A stretch of DNA of 64,000 nucleotides from the NCBI RefSeq assembly GCF_019925205.1, contig NC_083564.1, positions 31,782,447 to 31,846,446 of the forward strand, written 5' to 3'. This document shows, in pieces, positions 50,082-61,582 of the stretch; within the stretch, counting starts at the first letter, position 1, and each line of letters opens with the position of its first letter. Origin of the DNA: Metopolophium dirhodum. Lineage: Eukaryota; Arthropoda; Insecta; Hemiptera; Aphididae. The position numbers were made by a program, and so were the translations under genes. The notes under the pieces were generated by a model. That model had not been told where the DNA came from and ran no database searches. It was given only the letters and a program-made list of their open reading frames with translations.

Positions 50082-53000
50082 TTACAACTGCAGTTGTTTC
50101 AGTTCAGCTAATAAACCATTTTCAAGTTTTAATCTTGCCATTTGATTGTTATCCAATTCTTTACCTGAAGATTGTAAAGTTTTGAAACGATTGATGCTTT
50201 TTAAATCCTGAAAGACAACCGATACAGAAGTATTATTTAATAATTACAATGTCTAACGAATAATAAAATAACAGTTATAAAACATACAGATTGAATTTTT
50301 TTAATCCTTAATTGTTTTTCGTTATCTTTGGGTTCATCAATTGTTTTTACAGCATTTTGTTTATCGTCGTTTGAGTCTTCTACATCTTGCATTTGCTTTG
50401 CTTGTCGTTTAGCTTCACGTTTCTTTTTCATCTTTAAATAAGCTTTTGATTGGTTTTCTAAAAATTTTATTAGATTTAAAATTTGTACATTTTGTAGATT
50501 ATTACTGTTAATTAATCATAATTATAATTTAACCGAAGTACTTGAAACATCCTAGATTTAATAAAAATCTTTTTTGTTATTTCATATTTATCTGTTATTA
50601 CTTATTACATTAAAAACAAAAAATTAACCATATTTCTTATGAGGACGTCGCACCTGCATGTGTTGTTCCGTCTTACACACCTACAACATAGCAAATTTTC
50701 GTTCGCTAGTTTAAATAGGGTACTGTCAGTTTTGATATAACAGTGGATTGATCTATTATTAAACTTATAAGTAACAACATTATATGTGTTGGTTTTTTTA
50801 AGATGTTTAATTTTTAAGTGAGATATGAGTATGTAAAACATTGATATTTGAAAATGCTCATAATACACTTAAAAATTCAAATGTTGTAAAAACCAACAAG
50901 AGAACACAGATAATATTGTTGCCTGAAAGTTTGATAATAGGTCAAATCACTCTTAATATCAAAACTGTCAGCACACTATTGAAAGTGGTAAAAGAAAATT
51001 TGCTATATTGTCCGGGTGTAAGATCAAGACAACACAAACTGTTGCGACGTCCTTTGAACATGATTACACGATAAATAAAATCATACTTGTTTCTAACGAT
51101 GAATCTTCATGTAAGCTAGTGGGTTTAAAATCAGAATTTCGGGCATGCGGTGGCCGATAAACTTGTTTAGAAGCTGCAAGTTAGAAAAACAAAAAGGAAT
51201 TAGATTTAATAATAAGGTTAATATGTATTTAAGTATTTATAAATATTACAATAATGATTAAAATAACTTACCAATTGGTTGACTAGAAGCAATTCCTTCA
51301 ACAGCTTTGAAAACTATGTTGGGTGTTTTAAAAGTACCTTGAGGATAATTTTGCCAAACAACTTGATATAGTTCATCTTTTCCCCAAGGTTTTTCATGTA
51401 GTAATGCACCACTATAGTGCCAAATTTTATAGCCATTACTTACTTTTAGTCGTGGTGCAGTTGTAGCTGTTACAAAATGTTTACCATCCGGAGACCATTG
51501 AAGAAATGTAGTATCTGGTATTTCTATTTTTTTAATCTTTTTCTTGCCATTTATATCCCATAACTCTGCATTTCCTTGCACGTTACCAAACCCAGCTAAG
51601 AGAAGAAGTATTTATAGAGTTAAAGAAATTTATATACATATTCTACATACTTAATTATTTTTTAAATTTAAATTTAATAATCATATTTTGATATATAAAG
51701 GATATTATTCCCAAATGGATTGTAGTAGACAGCATTAAATGTTCCAGTTCCAAATTCTATTACTGGGTCGCACTTTAAATTATATAAAGTTGCTTTTGCT
51801 GGCATAAAACCATAGATAACACAGAATTCATTTGAAGATGGACTCCAGGCAGCATTATATAAAGGGCCTTCTTTATCTAAATTGTAGAAAATCAAAATTA
51901 ATACATTTTTAAAAATATTTAAATGTAAAATATATATAATATTAAATTACAACAAAAATGTAATATTAAATTACTTACTCACTATAACCTGGGAAGTGTC
52001 TCCTTTTGAAGTTATCAGATGTAGACCTTGTTTACCATAATACGATGCTCCTGTTTTGTCTACATCGGTACTTGTTAACATTAATGATGCTGTTCCTTTC
52101 TGGTTCCAAAATATTTCTACTCTATCAGCCTAAATATTTACAAATTATGAATTATGATATAAATATTATTAAGTGTAATCTTAATCTTTATCTTCTTGAA
52201 AAATAAATAAAAAAATAGTTATACCTGAAAAAAACTTTTATTGGCAACAATTGTATTAAAATCTGGATATTGAAATAGACGACCATTAGAAGGGCCAGTT
52301 TTAGCTAAAATAACAAATTTTAATTGTTGTTATAAATTGTGTATCATTATAATAGAGAGATTTACTTAATAATTATTAAAATAACCAAGCTATCAATTCA
52401 AAACCCAAATTATTATTTTAGATTCTGAGCGGAGCTATGAATGTATTGATTTTACAATGATGTGTTTTTTTATTTTTGTGTCTGTAGTAGTCGAAATAAT
52501 GCTTCGATTTTCAACTTCAGTATCTTATTCGATGGGAAAGTAAATCTAGTTGGTACTTTAGGGTGGTCAAAATTTAAAATTCCCAATAGTTTTCAAAAGA
52601 GCCCAGAAAAACAAAATAAAAATTAAGGAAAAACGGGAATTTTTACGCAAAATCGAATATTAGTTTTTGATGTAACTTTAAAACAAATGTACGTATACAT
52701 GAATTTTTCACTGGTTGTTTATATTTGCATTTTCTATATACGATAAAATTTTCAAAATATTTTTATTTGTTTTCAACTGTTTAGAAACATTTTCTGGTTT
52801 CCAATCTTTTTTTCTATAAATGTCAATAAAACTTTATTTGTTGGGTAAAAAAGCGTGATTAATGGAAGGCTCCTGATATAGCAGTTAAAATTATTAAAAA
52901 TACATAGGCATAATTTTTTTTTATAAGCATTTTAAGTTCAAATTTTGACAAAATTTATCAAATTTAAAGTTTAATAATTATTTTGTAGTTAAAAATGTAT

Positions 53001-55606
53001 AAAATGTTTAACTTTTATGGCTAAGGATTTAAAATTTAAAACAAGGCTCCGCGTAAATAGGTTATATATAAATTACTTTATTCACAATAATATAATCAAA
53101 TATACTTAGTAATATCATAGGCTGACTGACCGTTTTCACTCAGAACTGTTTTTCTTATACAATGATATTATATCATTGAATTTAAACACCATCCATTACA
53201 GTGACCCAATTGTAACCTACTGTACAGCAGAGCGACATCCACATACCCATCTTTTTAATATTGGGTCTTAGGGTCTTTTATTAAGGGAATTCTGCCCAGT
53301 GATTTTCTGTCTTTGTCCAACAGACGCGTGATGTACCAATTGATATGGAGAAGGAATTAGAATACTGAAAACAGATTTGAATTTGTTGTCAAATCTTTTT
53401 GAATTTGACTTTCCCTTATTTTTGATATTATCTCCTAAATTCCTCTAAAAATGTTATATTAAAAAAAGATTAATTTAAAAATTGACATATTTTAAATTTT
53501 GAAGTTGAAAGCAAAAAATTAAATGTTGATTTCAAGTAGACTTGATGACAAAATCAAATCTGTTTTGAGAATTCTTATCGCTTCATTAGATCAATTGGTA
53601 TGTTTGGCAAAGAACCCGTCTAATATTCTATGTTGCGTGTATGTTAGGAGTAGATGGAAAATCCCCTTAAGAAGACTTCACACCCGCATGTGTTGTATCC
53701 ACCGTCTTACACACATACGACATAGACAAAGCGCGTTTGTGCAGTCCGAGTAGAACTAGCTCAATTTTTATGTCAGAACAAAAACACCTACTACAAAATT
53801 AAAAGATGACAATATTTTGTAGGGCAATGTGTTTTTTTTTAAAAAATTTAAATTTTGAAAAGTTAAAGGTATTTTAAAAATATTGAAATTGTTGCTATTT
53901 CTAAACGATATTAGGAACATTATATTGGATATAATGGAAAAAACGCAACAACTTACCCTCAGAAATATTGTCGCAATTCAATTTTATAATAGGTATTTAT
54001 ACTCTAGAACCAAAATTGAGTGAGTTCTACTCAGACTGCGTAAACGCGTTTTGTCCATGTTGTACGAGCGTAAGACGGAGACAACACATGCGGGTGTGAC
54101 GTCCTCTTAATATAATTTAGGTTAAAACATGTTAACTGTTCCCCCAAATATATCTTTATTCAGACTGAAATTTTATAATACAAAATAATTTACTGCATAC
54201 ACATTACATATAAATCTTATTTCAGTTTATATAAGACTAATGACTATAATTGTATTACATTAGTTTGATGTTTAGTTTTTGGTTACAGTGTTGTACATAT
54301 CATTTTAATTAATTGCATTAACAAAATGTCAACAAATAGAATTAATAATTACTAATTAATTAATTAATACAAGTTATTCAAGTACCTGGAATAAAGCAAA
54401 GAATATTAAGTGGTTGATTTCCTGGAGATATTGAATAATTATTGAGTTTAAGTCCTTTAATTCTATGTACAATATTATCAAAATTAGAATTTTCGTAAAA
54501 TAATACATCGCCATTCAAAAACCGAGCACAAATTTTTTCATCAGAAGACCACTGTGGAGTCCTATAAAAGACAAAAATATTATACAAATAAAATAATGGG
54601 CTGATTTATTTTGCATGAATACATAAATAAATATTATTCCAAAATGTTTTTAAATTATTATGATAATCATAATATATTTTACCAAAGTTTATAATCTCTG
54701 TATTCTAAACTTTTCACTAGTTGTCCATCAGCCGTTTTTATAATGTGCACATTAGGACTGCCTTTTGGATTACTTGGTGTGGCTGTAAATATTGAAGAAA
54801 TAGAATTATATTATATTCATATAAATATAGATAAATTAAAAAGACATCATGCCAATGTTAGATATCTGACTGGAATGTTGAACAGGAAAAAACACTGGTA
54901 AGTGGTCCTTTATATTTTTTTGATTAAAATTATAATTTAGATACAACTTAAATATTTTTTTTATACCTGATTTTTAAAGTATTTTAACAATGTATGATAC
55001 ATATTCATTATTCACCAACTTAATTTTCTATATTCTGTGTGATAGCCAGAGATAATAACTTATGGTTTGATATCCCCTTAAAAAAGCACTCATTATTTTG
55101 CAGTGGCCTGGTCTAGACTAGGAGTAATAGAAACTCAAATCTCATCACCACAAAATAGTGAGTATACTGTTTATAAATATATAATTTTCTATTTACTCAT
55201 AAATGGCTCATAAACGATCAAAAAAGTTCCTTTACTGCTATATGCTAATTGTGCGGCTTTTGGATAGTCAACTTCAGCAATAGTCTTCCAATCAGAAGTT
55301 TTAACAATTACGACCCTTACAGAAAATATGTGGTCAGAACATTTTTTGAAAATTATCAGTCTAAAACTTACTTGGAATTATTAATCCAAGCAAAATGTTT
55401 TCCATTCGGACTGAACAACATAAACTTGCATGTCGATGAGACATCCGATGGAAATTTAGAGACTGGATCATATGGGGATTCACTCTGGTACAGTGTCAAA
55501 GCTGTAGAGCCTCGGACTAAAAAATATGGAAAAAATGTTATTACCATTATACACACATAATGATATTATATAATTTAGAATTACCTGCTATATTAGGAAT
55601 AGCCAT
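50082..55606 (-). CDS. EIF2A: Eukaryotic translation initiation factor 2A (12 exons, 560 aa)
   Basis: Exons: 55606-55585, 55516-55372, 55315-55197, 54782-54683, 54561-54386, 52304-52225, 52129-51979, 51876-51706, 51607-51272, 51173-51087, 50457-50288, 50207-50082. Total 1683 nt. The product is a WD-type propeller protein that binds Met-tRNAi and the 40S subunit in alternative initiation. Conserved blocks are LMLTSTDVDKTGASYYGKQG, FCVIYGFMPAKATLYNLKCD, GFGNVQGNAELWD and APRLKVSNGYKIWHYSGALL. The C-terminal 130 residues are Lys-rich and probably coiled coil. The intron between 51706 and 51607 has AT-AC ends with U12 signals; all others are GT-AG. Introns 5 and 10 each carry a piggyBac-type foldback, and intron 5 also carries an Rpt-A copy. 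Length is close to the human protein (585). Confidence 0.95.
50641..51053. mobile_element. piggyBac-type foldback MITE (diverged copy)
   Basis: The whole element is a long imperfect inverted repeat of two arms of roughly 150-200 nt. The left arm has GAGGACGTCGCACCTGC, then CATAGCAAATTTTCG and ACTGTCAGTTTTGATAT. The right arm, in reverse complement, has AAGGACGTCGCAACAG, then AATATAGCAAATTTTCT and CTGACAGTTTTGATATT. The flanking tetranucleotides TTAT and TTGA look like decayed TTAA. It lies in eIF2A intron 10. No coding sequence. Confidence 0.6.
52420..53262 (-). repeat. Rpt-A copy in eIF2A intron 5
   Basis: Begins with the inverted 3' terminus TTTTAGATTCTGAGCGGAGC and ends with the inverted 5' terminus near GCGACATCCACATACCCATC. 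All landmark blocks are present in inverted order with moderate divergence. Shorter than the 60-kb copy because of internal loss near 52830-52920. Confidence 0.7.
53671..54106. mobile_element. piggyBac-type foldback MITE with TTAA flanks
   Basis: Flanked by exact TTAA at 53667-53670 and 54107-54110, the piggyBac target (established knowledge). The left terminus is GAAGACTTCACACCCGCATG. The right, in reverse complement, is GAGGACGTCACACCCGCATG, and similarity continues for about 90 nt through GTCTTAC, AAACGCGTTT and GAGTAGAACT. A short AT-rich loop lies between the arms. Same family as 50641-51053 but better preserved. In eIF2A intron 5. Confidence 0.8.
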
Positions 55607-56004
55607 ATTAATTTAAATTTGAAATATGAACTTTTGATAAATATCAATTACAAAAAAAGTTCAATAACAGAATGTATGAACGCTCTTAGATACTCATTAT
55701 CAAAAATCGCACTAATAACATAATAAAAAAGAATAAAATAATATTAAAGTATACAACAAAAAAAAAAAATTAAAAAGGTTAATCTAAAATTATTATCAAA
55801 ATTCAAAATTTAATTTCCAAATATTTATTATTTTTATATTACATAGATTTTTTTGTTGTTGAGGTTAATTTTCAAGGAGTATAGAAAATTAGAATCAGTG
55901 TGACCTATTGAGCTTTCATATAATATATTTTTTATTTGTTCTATGAGTTGACTTTTTAAATATCAAGTCATAGAATATACCTACTATTATAATAATACTA
56001 TAAT
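55607..56004. promoter_or_regulatory. Upstream region of eIF2A
   Basis: Directly above the eIF2A start at 55606. AT-rich, with no GC-rich promoter patch or clear TATA box, and no other gene. Confidence 0.35.
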
Positions 56005-56145
56005 CAGGGCCGTTCTTAGAGGGGGGCGAGCAAGGCCCAGGTCCTGGGCCTCGCACTTTTCATTTAAATTTGGTGGCCTCGCGTTTGAAAAAAGTGGTAA
56101 AATTAGTTTTTGCCCTGTGCCTCGAAAACCCTAAGGGCGGCCCTG
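56005..56145. mobile_element. hAT-type MITE, 141 bp, perfect target duplication
   Basis: The left end is CAGGGCCGTTCTTAGAGGG. The right end in reverse complement is CAGGGCCGCCCTTAGGG. The exact 8-bp duplication ACTATAAT lies at 55997-56004 and 56146-56153. Interior GC-rich, with no coding. A well-preserved and probably fairly recent insertion. Confidence 0.85.
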
Positions 56146-56387
56146 ACTATAATTATAATATATTATACAATATATTCATTACTTAGGACTTGAGAAGGTA
56201 CTGAGTAATCATGTATACCTACGTTCTACATAGTTCATAGAATTGAATTTAACAATTTAACAATAATGAATTACCTTTACCTAAGTACCTAACTGGCTAA
56301 CTATAGTTAATGCTATCGGAGGTGCTAGAGTGGGCTTGCTGGAGCGCTAAGACTTTGGATAATACGAGTATTATAATAAGTAATAAC

Positions 56388-57075
56388 TAGGGTTCGGATT
56401 TTAAGGCAAAAGCCTTTTTTTTAATAATAATAATAGAAAATAAAATAATTTTTATATAAAAATGTGTCATTTAATATGTGAACGATGACGCATTTTTTTT
56501 GTTGCCTTTTTTAGGTAGTTATTAGGCCTTTTTGCCCTTTTCACTTATAAATGCCTTTATTATGATTAATTGTCAATTGATTTGATAGTTTTATACATGA
56601 CATACGTATTAAGGGTACAAATCAATAAGTTTTTCTGCATTTTCGTCTGTCTGCAACAGTGAACTCTAGCTATATACAGTATAGTCAGTTCAATGGTCTG
56701 CAATTATTATTAATGGGTTTTATTATCGGCGATATTTATCGATATCGCTAAATACTTTATCGAGTATTTGGTGTGGCCAGTTAATTTAACGTTTATAAAA
56801 GTACCACGATTAAAGATAGCTAGACAGTACTATCTTTAATCGTGAAAAGTACTCATACTAACCATCTATAGATTAAAATACGTTCATAATGCGTAGATAC
56901 TAGATTCAAAATAGTTTCTTCAGTCCACCCCGATAACTTCCGTGTACGTAAAAAGATCATTTTCTATGTGCAAAAATATTTTAAGCCCATACCGTCAACG
57001 TCTTACTGAAGACAGTTCATATAAATTAAATGCTTTTTTTATTGATTATATTATTGCCCTTAAATCCGAACCCTA
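56388..57075. mobile_element. hAT-type element, 688 bp
   Basis: Ends TAGGGTTCGGATTTTAAGG and, inverted, TAGGGTTCGGATTTAAGGG. The flanks GTAATAAC (56380-56387) and ATAATAAC (57076-57083) match at 7 of 8. The interior includes a GCGATATTTATCGATATCGC palindromic stretch near 56728 and the 40-bp hairpin at 56805-56844. No transposase frame. Confidence 0.7.
56805..56844. mobile_element. 40-bp perfect hairpin flanked by an exact 8-bp duplication
   Basis: Arms CACGATTAAAGATAG (56805-56819) and its exact reverse complement (56830-56844) surround a 10-nt loop. The direct repeat AAAAGTAC abuts both sides (56797-56804 and 56845-56852). This is the layout of a transposon insertion reduced to its terminal repeats. 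It sits inside the element 56388-57075. Confidence 0.6.
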
Positions 57076-57083
57076 ATAATAAC

Positions 57084-58910
57084 TGTATATCCTATGATTT
57101 TTATGATAAGTCTCCCACACTGTACTCATTATTGTGAACACGGGGGCATGGACGCTTGGAATATATTTATAATTTGTCATAAAATAAATAAATAAATAAT
57201 CAAATCGAACAGATAGTGATAAGTATAGCAATTAGCACTCACTTTCTCACTCAGCTGTTAGAAATAAGGTACATAAGAATTTATTCAAAATCTGATTTTG
57301 GGGATCTTTAAGTTCGCTTAAAGACCATATTTACATTTTACAAGTACCTACATAGGCGTAAATAGTGTTTGAAATTTTGAGGGGGGGCTGTACCTCAGGT
57401 CTATACTTGATATTCTTATATGATGCTTTTAAATTATAGTAGTAAAATCATTAGTTTTTGGGAAGGCTATATAAATTCTAGGGAGGGCTAAGCCCAAAAA
57501 TGTTTGTATCATAATTAATAAGGCGCGTAATCTGTGGCGATATAAAATAATTTTTTTAATTAGAACTTATCAATACTTATCTGCTTTTACTACAATTTGT
57601 TAATCAATTGTTGATTTTATTGAAAATATTGACGCATTTAAATCGAAATTCGTATAGGTACGACTGTACAGTGTTCGATTAGTTTCCGAGTTCTTAAACT
57701 TTACTCACTAATATGAATTTCTAGTCCTTAATAATATATGAATTATAAAAAAGGTATATTTAGTCTTGGACTTAAATACATTTATACATGGATAATATAA
57801 AATATTAGACAGTTGGACAGGACGTTGACAATTTTTACAAATACATTTATATTAATTAATAATAAATTATTACTATAGATATAGTTTTTCAAATTTTCAT
57901 AGTCTTCATAAATTCATATATCTTTTAAACCTATATAAGAATTTTTTATCAAGGACTATCATGTATATTTGTAAATATAGTCCTTGTTATTTTTTAAATG
58001 AGCTTAAAATTCTATTTTTTTAAAAAGAGGAAAATTAATAAAAAAAAAATTAGGTGAACAATGCATCGACCTTTGAGCATTGTGTTGGACACTTGGTAAA
58101 TCACCCTGTTCCCTTTTAAATTATATTATTAATATTTTATCAATGTATTACTCTGTAATAATAATATCAAAAACATTTTATTTTATGATATTTATAACAA
58201 ATATATATTTTTATATTTTTAATATTGCGATTTTCGATGATATTTTGTTCTGCAGTTACCTACAGTTTTAAATTTAATTCCTATCTCCATTTGGTAAATT
58301 GATAATATCATTGATTATAAATACTAGTATGGTATTATGTTCATATTATATTATAGCCTATAGGTAATGAATAATGAGAACACTATTGGAATCTTATAAG
58401 TTATATAACTATTATTAAACATCACCAATTAAAAAATATACGTCTTATTAGACATAGATAATATAATATACCTATATATGGCTGTATACATGGGCGAAAT
58501 TAAAGGGGAGAGGCTAAGCCCTCTAGTTTCATCCGTAGCCCACCCCCCCCCCCCCCCAATAATCATTCCTCTTACGTGTTATTATTACATGTAGGGTGTA
58601 CTGCAGTGTATATAGTGTATACTGTACATACACGATACACACCACACGCGTATAAGAAATCTAAATATTTTTCTAATAGGTTCCAATTTTTCATCACTGC
58701 GACACTGCAAATAGTAGGTATATTTAATATTTATGAGATGCATGAGATGCACATTTATGTTGTATAAAAAAAGAGATGTCAACGTTTATACAACCTTGAA
58801 ATGTGACTTTTCCTAGCATTACCTATAATAATATGTATATATAGTTTGCTAGTTTAATGTTCTGTCGTTCTGTGTAGGTAGGTACTACACTACACTACTA
58901 CAATTGAGAC
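57084..58910. other. Gene-free AT-rich spacer
   Basis: No supported gene. Low-complexity patches include a C run at about 58541-58557. G-rich fragments near 57382 and GGGAGGGCTAAGCCC near 57481 look like worn transposon ends. Short open frames at 58080-58271 and 58576-58767 have no support. Confidence 0.4.
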
Positions 58911-59092
58911 CAGTAGCGTATTAAAGTTTTTGTCATTGGGGGGAGGGGGGGTATGATTTTATCCAGTAGCCCCGCTTTTAAAGCTAGAGGCCTTAAGTTA
59001 GGATTCCGAAAAAATTTGCATATTATATACAGCCTATGGACTATGGGGGTGTTGATCCCCTTGATCCCCCCCTCCCAATAAATACGCCACTG
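58911..59092. mobile_element. hAT-type MITE, 182 bp
   Basis: Ends CAGTAGCGTATT and, inverted, CAGTGGCGTATTTATTGGG. The flanks ATTGAGAC and ACTGAAAT agree at 5 of 8, every mismatch being a transition, as expected for a decayed duplication. The interior is G-rich on the left and C-rich on the right. Confidence 0.5.
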
Positions 59093-59234
59093 ACTGAAAT
59101 TTACTATGCCTATACGCCGTTATACCTATTGTTTTTAAGTTATTACACAATATGTCAATATATGTTATTATATTCATTAAGATACAAAAAATAATAAAAA
59201 ATCGTTACCTCTAGTACTTATTAAGTATAAATAC

Positions 59235-61582
59235 AAGGTGGGTATGTGGATGTCGCTCTCCTGTAGAGTAGGTTACAAGTGGGTCACTGTAATGGATGGT
59301 GTTAAATTTAAATTCAATAATATAATATCATTGTATAAGAAAAACGATTCTGAGTGAAAACGGTCAGTCAGCCTATGATATTACTAAGTATATTTGATTA
59401 TATTATTGTGAATAAAGTAATTTAAATATAACCTATTTATGTGGAGCCTTGTTTTAAATTTTCTATCCTTAGCAATAAAAGTTGAACATTTTATACATTT
59501 TTAACTACAAAATAATTATTAAACTTTAAATTTGATAAATTTTGTCAAAATTTGAACTTAAAATGCTTATAAAAAAAAAATTATGCTTATGTATTTTAGA
59601 TTCTGAGTGAAACGATGAATGTATTGATTTTACAATGATGTGTGTTTTTTTTTTTATTTTTTTTTTTATTTTTTTTTTTATTTTTTTTTATTTTTTTTTT
59701 TATTTTTGTGTCTGTGTACACGATAAGTAGTCGAAATAATGCTTCGATTTTCGACTTCAGTATCTTGTTCGATGGGAAAGTGAATATCGTTGGTGCATTG
59801 GGGAGGTCAAAATTTTAATTTCCCAGTAGTTTTCAAAAGCGATGTGAAAAACAAAAGAAAAATTAAGGAAAAACGGGAATTTTTACGCAAAATCGATTTT
59901 TAACAAAATCGATTTTGGTTATTGGTGTAACTCTAAAACAAATGACCGTAGATGCATGAAATTTTCAATGGTTGTTTATATTTGCATTTTCTATACACAA
60001 TACAATTTTGAAAATAATTTGACTTTTTTTGAACTGTTTACGGACATTGTCAGTTTTCAGTTTTTTTAAATTTTTTTTCTATAAATATCAATAAAATTTT
60101 ATTTGTTGGGTAAAAAAGCTTGAAAATTTAATAGAAGGCTCCTAGGTTATTGTTTCAAAGGCAGATGAAAAAAATTAAAAATCCTTAGTCACAGTTTTTT
60201 TTTATACACGTTTAAAGTTCAAATCTTGAAAAAATACGGAAAAATCACGAAAATTTGCAAATTATTTTGAGTTAGAAATTCATAAAAAATTTTCTTTTTA
60301 AATCTAAGATTTTAAAATCTAATACAAGATTCCTCATAAGTTTGTCTAACTTTATCAAAAAAAAAATTTCTACAAGAAAGTCAAATTAAATTTTTATGAG
60401 CGTTTTAAATTCATATTTTTACAACATTAGATATTCACTCGATTTCTCATGTACCGATTTCCTTATTTTCTTGTAATTCAAAAACGAATAACTGTAGATA
60501 CATGAAAATTTCACTGAATGTTTATATTAGCATTTCCTATACACCATACAATTTTGAAAATATTTTGACACTTTTTGAGCTGTTTACGGGCATTTTCAGT
60601 TTTCAATTTTTTTAGTTTTTTTTTCTATAAATATCAATAAAGTTTTATCTGTTGGTCCAAAAAGTGTAAAAATTTAATACAAGACTCCTGATATATTTTT
60701 ACAATAGCAGTTGAAAAATATTGAAAATACATAGGCACAGTTTTTTTTTATAAGCATTTAAAGATCAAATTTGGACAGAATTTATCAAATTTATAATTTA
60801 ATAATTATTTTGTAGTTAAAAATTTATAAAATGTTCAACTTTTATAGCTAAGGATTGAAAATTGAAAACAAGGCTCCACGTAAATAGGTTATTTATAAAT
60901 TACTTTATTCACAATAATATCATCAAATATACTTGGTAATATCATAGGCTGACTGACCGTTTTCGCTCAGAATCGTTTTTCTTATACAATGATATTATAT
61001 CATTGAATTCAAATTTAACACCATCCATTACAGTGACCCACTTGTAACCTACTGTACAGCAGAGCGACATCCACTTATCCACCTTTTTAATAATTTCAAC
61101 TGCTATATTAGGAGCCTTGCATTAAATTTTCACGCTTTTTTACCCAATAAATAAAATTTTATTGATATTTATAGGAAAAAAAACTAAAAAAATTGAAAAC
61201 TGACAATGTCCGTAAACAGCTCAAAGAGAGTCAAATTATTTTCAAAATTTTATCATGTATAGAAAATGCTAATACAAACATTCAGTGAAATTTTCAAGTA
61301 TCTACAGTCATACGTTTTTTAATTACAACAAAATAAGAAAATCGTTACATGAGAAATCAATTGAATATCAAATGTTGTAAAAATATAAATTTCAAACGCT
61401 CATAAAAATTTAATTTGACCTTCTTGTAGACATTTTTTTTTTGATAAAGGTAGACAAACTTATGAGTATTCTTGTATTACATTTTCAAATGATAGATTTA
61501 AAAAGAAAAATTTTTATGAATTCACGACTCAAAATAATTTGCTAATTTTTCCGTATTTTGTCAAGATTTGAACTTTGAATGC
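59235..61582 (+). repeat. Old Rpt-A copy split by a younger one
   Basis: The left part (59235 to about 59596) runs in plus orientation from GGTGGGTATGTGGATGTCGC to GCTTATGTATTTT. The right part (about 61088-61582) resumes exactly where the left stops (TTTCAACTGC, CACGCTTTTTTACCCAATAA) in the same orientation. The interruption is the element at 59597-61087. Confidence 0.7.
59597..61087 (-). repeat. Longest Rpt-A copy (about 1.49 kb), nested and inverted
   Basis: Runs from the inverted 3' terminus TTAGATTCTGAGTGAAACG to the inverted 5' terminus CGACATCCACTTATCCACC. It contains all landmark blocks, some of them twice, for example CAATAAAATTTTATTTGTTG near 60092 and CAATAAAGTTTTATCTGTTG near 60635. 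This points to internal tandem duplication. A T9A microsatellite lies at 59645-59705. No coding frame. With the surrounding older copy it makes a large inverted repeat. Confidence 0.7.

Noticed and set aside
55249..55560. Plus-strand frame of 103 codons
   Set aside because: Antisense of eIF2A exons 2 and 3.
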